Below are positions 58,957 through 64,000 of a stretch of 64,000 bases of DNA, one piece after another (the first letter of the stretch is position 1; each line of letters begins with the position of its first letter). The notes beneath the pieces were generated by a model. It was not told where the DNA came from, made no database searches, and saw only the letters and a program-made list of their open reading frames with translations. Made by a program: the position numbers and the translations under genes. This DNA is from Prochlorococcus sp. AG-402-O21 (GTDB lineage: Bacteria; Cyanobacteriota; Cyanobacteriia; PCC-6307; Cyanobiaceae), in NCBI GenBank assembly GCA_003216375.1, contig QCIZ01000002.1:124001-188000 (forward strand). Reading direction: 5' to 3'.

Positions 58957-61548
58957 ATGAAGATAAATCCTGATGATTTCACTGAAGCTGCTTGGCAGGG
59001 GATCATAAACGCAAAAGATTTAGCCTTAACTCAAAATCATCAAAATTTAGAAACAGAACATCTTCTTTATTCTCTTCTAAAGAAAAATGAAATCGCAATA
59101 AAAGTAATAGAGAGATCTGGCGGTTCAATAAAAAGCCTAATCATGGAAGTAGATAAATTTATAAAAAATCAACCAAAAATGCAAAAGACACAAGAATCAA
59201 TATTCTTTGGTAAAAATATATCATTGTCAATTTCAAGAGCAAAAAATATCAAAAACTCTTTCAAAGATGATTTTATTTCAAGTGAACATTTAGTGATTTC
59301 CCTATTTGATGACGAGAGAGTTTGTAATAGGTTATTAGTACAAAATCAAATTAAAAAAAATAGTCTCTTTAAGGCTATACAAGATATTAGAGGTGACAGA
59401 AAAGTGACCCAAAAAAATGCTGAAAATAGCTACGAAGCTCTTCAAAAGTATGGCATGGACCTTACTTCTGCTGCTCGAGATGGAAAATTAGATCCTGTAA
59501 TTGGAAGAGATGAGGAAATTCGTAGAACCATTCAAATACTTAGCCGTAGGACTAAAAACAACCCGGTATTAATTGGTGAAGCTGGCGTGGGTAAAACAGC
59601 AATTATTGAAGGTTTAGCACAAAGAATTATCAACGGAGATGTTCCTACAGCACTTGAGGACCGTCAACTGATTTCCTTAGACATGGGAGCACTTATAGCA
59701 GGTGCAAAATTCCGTGGTGAGTTCGAAGAGAGACTTAAGTCAGTTCTTAAAAATGTCACAGATTCAGAAGGGAAAATAATTTTGTTCATCGATGAAATAC
59801 ATACTGTCGTCGGCGCAGGTGCGAGTGGTGGCGCAATGGACGCTAGTAATCTCCTAAAACCAATGCTTGCTAGAGGTGAATTGAGATGTATTGGAGCAAC
59901 AACCATAAATGAGCATAGAGAAAATTTTGAGAAAGACCCTGCGCTGGAAAGAAGATTCCAGCAAATACTTGTAAAACAACCCTCAGTCCAAGATACGATT
60001 TCGATCTTACGTGGATTAAAAGAAAGATATGAAGTTCATCATGGTGTTCGTATCTCTGATAACGCACTAATAGCTGCGGCGATATTGAGTGATAGATACA
60101 TACCCGAGAGGTTTTTGCCTGATAAAGCTATTGATCTAATAGACGAATCAGCCTCACGTTTAAAGATGGAAATAACATCAAAACCAGAAGAAATTGATGA
60201 GATTGATAGAAAAATCATCCAACTTGAAATGGAGAAATTATCTCTTGAAGGTGAGTCAGATACTTCAAGTCAAGAGAGGCTCGAATTAATTACTACAGAA
60301 CTAGCCTTGTCAAAAAAGCATCAAATTGAAGTAAACAAAAAATGGAAAGAAGAAAAAGAATCAATCGAGGAAATTTCAACACTTAAAGAAGAAATTGAGA
60401 AAGTACAACTAGAGATAGAAAAAGCAAAAAGGAATTATGACCTCAACAGGGCTGCTGAACTTGAATACGGCACACTTGTAAATTATCAACAAAATTTAAA
60501 ATCTAAAGAACTTAATTTGAAAAATTCCTCTCAAAATGCCGAGAAATCACTTTTGAGAGAAGAGGTGATAGCCGATGATGTAGCTGAAATAATTGCCAAG
60601 TGGACATCTATCCCAGTTAAAAGACTTGCTCAAACTGAAATTGAGAAATTACTCAATCTAGAGACTGAGCTACATAAAAAAGTTATTGGTCAAAATAAAG
60701 CCGTTCAATCAATATCTTCTGCGATACAGAGGTCTAGGACAGGACTTAGTGATCCAAGCAGACCAATCGCAAGTTTTTTATTTTTAGGACCGACAGGCGT
60801 GGGGAAAACAGAGTTATCTAAGGCTTTGGCTTCTCAACTTTTTGACAGTGAAAATGCCCTGATAAGAATAGATATGTCTGAATATATGGAAAAGCACTCT
60901 ATAAGTCGCTTAATTGGCGCTCCTCCTGGTTACGTTGGTTATGAAGCAGGTGGACAATTAACAGAAGCAATCAGACGAAAACCTTATTGCGTTTTGCTTT
61001 TCGATGAAATTGAAAAAGCACATAAAGATGTTTTCAATGTATTACTACAGATACTTGACGAGGGAAGAGTAACTGATGGGCAGGGAAGAACAACAAACTT
61101 CAAAAATACTATTATTATTCTCACCAGTAATTTAGGAAGCGAGTTAATCACTGATAAGGACATAACGAATAGTCTGTCTACAGATATAGATGAACTTATC
61201 AATCAAGAGCTAAAATCAAATTTTAGGCCTGAGTTTCTAAACAGACTTGATGAAATAATTAATTTCGAACCACTTAAAAAAGAAACTCTACTAAAAGTAG
61301 TTGACTTACAATTAAATCGTTTAAGAGAAAGGTTGGAAGCAAAAGGAATGGAGCTTGAGATCAATAATGATGTTCTATCTTTAATTACTGAAATTGGATA
61401 TAATCCTAGCTATGGCGCTAGACCTTTAAAGAGAGTCATTCAAAAAGAATTAGAGAGTGAAATAGCAAAATATATTCTTAAAGGCAAATATAAAGAAGGA
61501 AGCACTATAAAAATAGAAAAGAAAGAATCAAAATTAATTTTCACCTAG
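58957..61548 (+). CDS. clpB: ATP-dependent disaggregase ClpB
   Basis: This 863-residue Hsp104/ClpB chaperone pulls proteins from aggregates with DnaK. It has an N-terminal repeat domain, nucleotide domain 1 with Walker A GEAGVGKT (207-214) and Walker [11 protein letters not shown], and a middle coiled-coil domain (about 400-530, with [14 protein letters not shown]). Nucleotide domain 2 follows with Walker A GPTGVGKT (611-618) and Walker [11 protein letters not shown]. The coiled-coil middle separates it from ClpA/ClpC, and no ClpP-binding tripeptide loop is obvious. It is fully intact. The start lies behind a weak ribosome site (TTTGAAGT). Confidence 0.96.
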   Translation: MKINPDDFTEAAWQGIINAKDLALTQNHQNLETEHLLYSLLKKNEIAIKVIERSGGSIKSLIMEVDKFIKNQPKMQKTQESIFFGKNISLSISRAKNIKNSFKDDFISSEHLVISLFDDERVCNRLLVQNQIKKNSLFKAIQDIRGDRKVTQKNAENSYEALQKYGMDLTSAARDGKLDPVIGRDEEIRRTIQILSRRTKNNPVLIGEAGVGKTAIIEGLAQRIINGDVPTALEDRQLISLDMGALIAGAKFRGEFEERLKSVLKNVTDSEGKIILFIDEIHTVVGAGASGGAMDASNLLKPMLARGELRCIGATTINEHRENFEKDPALERRFQQILVKQPSVQDTISILRGLKERYEVHHGVRISDNALIAAAILSDRYIPERFLPDKAIDLIDESASRLKMEITSKPEEIDEIDRKIIQLEMEKLSLEGESDTSSQERLELITTELALSKKHQIEVNKKWKEEKESIEEISTLKEEIEKVQLEIEKAKRNYDLNRAAELEYGTLVNYQQNLKSKELNLKNSSQNAEKSLLREEVIADDVAEIIAKWTSIPVKRLAQTEIEKLLNLETELHKKVIGQNKAVQSISSAIQRSRTGLSDPSRPIASFLFLGPTGVGKTELSKALASQLFDSENALIRIDMSEYMEKHSISRLIGAPPGYVGYEAGGQLTEAIRRKPYCVLLFDEIEKAHKDVFNVLLQILDEGRVTDGQGRTTNFKNTIIILTSNLGSELITDKDITNSLSTDIDELINQELKSNFRPEFLNRLDEIINFEPLKKETLLKVVDLQLNRLRERLEAKGMELEINNDVLSLITEIGYNPSYGARPLKRVIQKELESEIAKYILKGKYKEGSTIKIEKKESKLIFT

Positions 61549-61599
61549 AGATATAAAAACTGAGGAAGCTAATTGCATATCAACTAAAAGTTTAAAACA

Positions 61600-62070
61600 T
61601 CAATATTTAAACCACTCAGGGTAGAAAGTATAACTAGCAGAATTAATTTCATTTTCATGCGCTATTGCTTTCCAACAACAAGATCTACCATTCTCTCTTG
61701 AAAATAATAAATCATTAGCCCATCCCCAAACCAATTCAGCAGTTGACTCCATTCCAACATTATTCATAACTCTAAGATCTAGTACTTCTTCAGAGTGAAG
61801 ATTTTTCCATGTTTCAAGAAGAGGATCATCAAAATTCACAAGAAATGTATGATCAAAATGTTCTCTTAACTTCTCTTCCAAAGTTCTCAGACTTGAAAAA
61901 TCTACAACGAAGCCATTTTCATCAAGTGTATTTGAAGCAAAACAAAAGGTAAAGCTTCGACTGTATCCATGAACATAACGACAGTGACCTTTATGTTTCC
62001 ATTGACGGTGAGAGCATGGATAGCCTTTAAAATGCTTTGAGCAATTAAAAGGAATATCTTTAATCGTCAT
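61600..62070 (-). CDS. QueD-like 6-pyruvoyl-tetrahydropterin synthase family protein, variant
   Basis: The 156-residue protein has the T-fold pattern of the 6-carboxytetrahydropterin/6-pyruvoyl-tetrahydropterin synthase family. PCSHRQWKHKGHCRYVHGYSR aligns with the usual AHRL...C...HGH region, and VVDFSSLRTLEEKLREHFDH and MNNVGMESTAELVWGWAND also fit. The first zinc histidine (His21), the cysteine (Cys30) and the second histidine (His34) are present, but the third ligand of the normal HGH pair is Tyr36. It may still bind metal differently. Pterin or deazaguanine chemistry is likely but unproven. It converges with clpB and diverges from hisIE. Confidence 0.75.
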   Translation of the reverse strand: MTIKDIPFNCSKHFKGYPCSHRQWKHKGHCRYVHGYSRSFTFCFASNTLDENGFVVDFSSLRTLEEKLREHFDHTFLVNFDDPLLETWKNLHSEEVLDLRVMNNVGMESTAELVWGWANDLLFSRENGRSCCWKAIAHENEINSASYTFYPEWFKY

Positions 62071-62147
62071 AAAAAGATGAATAAAAAACCAATAGAGTAT
62101 TAAATTTAAACAATTAGAGTTGTAAAGCCTAATTGGCTTAATTAAAA

Positions 62148-62792
62148 ATGCTTTTTATAGATAATCTAAATTTTGATCAAAACGGCTTAATCCCAGCCAT
62201 AGCTCAAGATTGGGTCGATGGCTCAATTTTAATGATGGCATGGATGAACAAAGAATCCATTACGAAAACATTAGAATCTGGTGAAGTTCACTATTGGAGT
62301 CGTTCAAGGAGAGAACTTTGGCACAAAGGAAAGACGAGCGGTCATTTTCAAAAATTGAAAGGAATTAGGACTGATTGCGATTCAGATACAATACTTTTAT
62401 CTATTGAACAAATTGGTTCAATAGCATGCCATACAGGAAAAAGAAGTTGTTTTTTTAAAAATTTAGAAACAAATGAAGACGTTCTTTACCCTCCATCTGA
62501 TGCTTGTAGTGAATTATTCAATGTCATAGAGAGTCGCAAAAATAATCCTGAGGAAGGAAGCTATACAAATAGTCTTCTGAAGGAAGGCGATAATAAAATC
62601 CTAAAAAAGATAGGAGAAGAAACAGCCGAATTTATTATGGCTTGTAAAGATAAAAATCCAACTTCAGTTGCCAATGAGGCTGCAGATCTAATTTTCCATA
62701 TTCAAGTTTCTTTAGCCCATCAAAATGTTTTATGGGAAGATGTTCTAAAAGTTTTAGTTAAAAGAAGAGGCGCTCCTAGAAGAAATCAGTAG
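62148..62792 (+). CDS. hisIE: Bifunctional HisIE (phosphoribosyl-AMP cyclohydrolase/ATP pyrophosphatase)
   Basis: One chain holds two consecutive histidine-biosynthesis steps. The HisI domain (about 1-115) has [40 protein letters not shown] and the metal-binding DCDSDTILL. The HisE domain (about 120-214) has the MazG-like [20 protein letters not shown], the Glu-rich [14 protein letters not shown] and [12 protein letters not shown]. The fused form of 214 residues is usual for cyanobacteria. The gene stands alone, 78 bases from the divergent QueD-like gene. A 458-base gap follows before the sigma factor. Confidence 0.95.
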   Translation: MLFIDNLNFDQNGLIPAIAQDWVDGSILMMAWMNKESITKTLESGEVHYWSRSRRELWHKGKTSGHFQKLKGIRTDCDSDTILLSIEQIGSIACHTGKRSCFFKNLETNEDVLYPPSDACSELFNVIESRKNNPEEGSYTNSLLKEGDNKILKKIGEETAEFIMACKDKNPTSVANEAADLIFHIQVSLAHQNVLWEDVLKVLVKRRGAPRRNQ

Positions 62793-63250
62793 CAAAAAAA
62801 CAAACTTTATATTAATTATTTACTTCTAAATAAGTTTCTTTGGTAAAAAAACTAAAGATTAAATTCATAAAAAAGTCTTGAAAGTGAAAAAAACAAATCA
62901 ACCGATTTTCTTAAATCTTTGGTAATTTATCGTTTCCCTAAAATTATGGATAGCACTTGAAAATAATTATTCGAGACTCAAAAATCTTTAAAGAGTTTTA
63001 TAAATCAAAAAACCACTATAAAAAGTCATTGATATCAATAGGTTTTGAGATGTTTTAATTGAAAAAAAAATTAATTAGACGCATTTTAAAATAGCCAAGT
63101 AAAAAATACACAAAACTTCTTCTTGCTTAATTAAGCTAATGAAGGCCATAAGAATAGATAAAAGATAAATAATAAATTCCGAACACTTTATTACGCCTAT
63201 TGAAAGTAAACAATTTCTCTCTAGGTTATGAATATAAGGAGGAATAAATC
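62793..63250. other. Long leader region ahead of the sigma factor gene
   Basis: This 458-base A+T-rich stretch contains no convincing gene. A 61-codon minus-strand frame (63075-63260) runs over the sigma factor start and looks spurious. No tRNA-like fold or repeat was found. A short leader frame of eight codons (63228-63254, ATG AAT ATA AGG AGG and so on) ends with TGA overlapping the GTG of the sigma gene. The ribosome site is embedded in it. Confidence 0.4.
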
Positions 63251-64000
63251 GTGAGTTCATTAAGCGACTTTCTTGGAGAAATAGGAAGACACGAATTGCT
63301 CACACCAGAGCAAGAACTCACAATGGGTAGAGAAGTTCAAGCAATGGTTGCACTTAATGAACGCTGCCAACAAGCTGGTGGAAATGGACCAAAGTGCGAA
63401 TATTCAAGCGCAGAGAAAAAAGCACTTAAAGCAGGTGAAAGGGCCAAGAATCAAATGATCACTGCAAACTTAAGGCTTGTTGTAAATCTAGCCAAGCGCT
63501 ATCAAGGTAAAGGTCTGGACCTTCTAGATTTAATTCAAGAAGGTACATTAGGGTTAACAAGAGCTGTTGAGAAATACGATCCCAAAAGAGGTCATCGATT
63601 TTCAACTTACGCTTACTGGTGGATTAGACAAGGGTTAAATAGAGCGCTATCAACGCAAAGTAGAACAATAAGAATCCCTGTAAACATAAATGAAAAGCTA
63701 ACAAAACTTCGTGCTGCAAAGTCACGACTAATGCAAGAACTTGGGGTTCATCCCTCAACCAACCAAATAGCAATACAAATGAATATTCCTTTAGAGGAAG
63801 TAGAAGAATTACTTGCATGTGAGTTGAGAAGTATCACAGTTAGTTTGCAAGGGGCAGTCAAATCAAAAGCAGATCCATCTGAGCTTGTCGATATTCTTCC
63901 AAGTGAGGAAGTGGCTCCTATGGAACTAGCTGAATTAGCAGAAAGAAGTGCGTCAGCTTGGTCGTTATTGGATAAGTCAAATCTCACACCTAAGGAGAGA
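63251..64000 (+). CDS. Sigma-70 family RNA polymerase sigma factor, partial
   Basis: The frame starts at GTG 63251 behind an excellent ribosome site (AAGGAGG, eight bases upstream). It runs off the window after 250 codons. It has the sigma-70 region 1.2 ([20 protein letters not shown]), region 2 ([58 protein letters not shown]) and region 3, which begins near [13 protein letters not shown]. Region 4 lies outside. The short N-terminus without a long acidic region 1.1 suggests a group 2 (SigB/SigC/SigD-like) factor rather than the principal RpoD. Its long leader suggests regulated expression. Confidence 0.93.
   Translation, partial: MSSLSDFLGEIGRHELLTPEQELTMGREVQAMVALNERCQQAGGNGPKCEYSSAEKKALKAGERAKNQMITANLRLVVNLAKRYQGKGLDLLDLIQEGTLGLTRAVEKYDPKRGHRFSTYAYWWIRQGLNRALSTQSRTIRIPVNINEKLTKLRAAKSRLMQELGVHPSTNQIAIQMNIPLEEVEELLACELRSITVSLQGAVKSKADPSELVDILPSEEVAPMELAELAERSASAWSLLDKSNLTPKER

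Noticed and set aside
63075-63260. 61-codon minus-strand frame over the start of the sigma factor gene
   Set aside because: It overlaps the strong ribosome site and start of a clear sigma-70 gene on the other strand, has low-complexity composition and no recognisable motif.
1-64000. tRNA, rRNA, CRISPR, insertion sequence or prophage genes
   Set aside because: I read the longer gaps for cloverleaf arms, regularly spaced repeats, transposase motifs and terminal inverted repeats and found none. A tRNAscan or covariance-model run would be decisive for small RNAs.

Overview
The window looks like chromosome from a low-light-type Prochlorococcus, a marine picocyanobacterium. It is strongly A+T-rich and tightly packed. 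It encodes a Pcb chlorophyll-binding antenna protein, plastocyanin, NdhD, phylloquinone and plastoquinone genes (menB, menD, sds, ubiD) and the cyanobacterial families Ycf51, DUF760, DUF1350, DUF4336 and DUF4332. The genus rests on the Pcb sequence together with the A+T richness. The low-light (NATL-like) clade is an inference from general sequence resemblance and is unproven. I saw no tRNA or rRNA gene, insertion sequence, phage gene or CRISPR array.

Layout. 1-2.4 kb: a glutathione S-transferase-like protein, a small unknown and a GltS glutamate carrier. 2.7-5.4 kb: a pcb gene with a clear terminator, then a loose stretch of small unknown genes. 5.5-8.6 kb: a UDP-glucose dehydrogenase of the animal/plant type behind hisS, whose frame is broken twice at runs of nine G. 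8.7-13.1 kb: a DnaQ-like exonuclease, a DUF1350 protein, acs and a HAD phosphatase. 13.1-17.6 kb: a compact minus-strand run comB-nitrilase-amidase-murI-sds. 17.6-22.9 kb: ubiD, aroA, a stand-alone MnmC-type methyltransferase and glmU. 22.9-28.6 kb: menD-menB-glgA-murF on the minus strand. 28.6-34.9 kb: lepB, DUF760, an Mn-type ABC transporter with a DUF4336 gene, and a DUF697 membrane protein. 35-44.3 kb: a long plus-strand run of an Arg/Gly/Asn-rich protein, trpS, thrS, glk, thrB, ndhD and an M3 peptidase. 44.3-50.7 kb: proA-folB-hydrolase and a TamB-like giant on the minus strand. 50.8-64 kb: ycf51, DUF4332, a small secreted protein, an S15 hydrolase, glgB, hemE, an epimerase, petE, clpB, a divergent QueD-like protein, hisIE and a sigma-70 factor cut by the window edge.

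Most genes are core housekeeping: glycogen synthesis (glgA, glgB) and glucose entry (glk), cell wall (murI, murF, glmU, amidase), quinones, amino acids (aroA, thrB, proA, hisIE), photosynthetic electron flow (petE, ndhD) and manganese supply for photosystem II. I did not find a convincing new multi-gene system. The observations most worth checking are the paired G9 tracts in hisS, the eukaryote-type UDP-glucose dehydrogenase, repeated TATYCAAA motifs upstream of pcb, the Arg/Gly/Asn-rich protein fused tightly to trpS, and two families with altered signature residues (QueD-like and DUF697).
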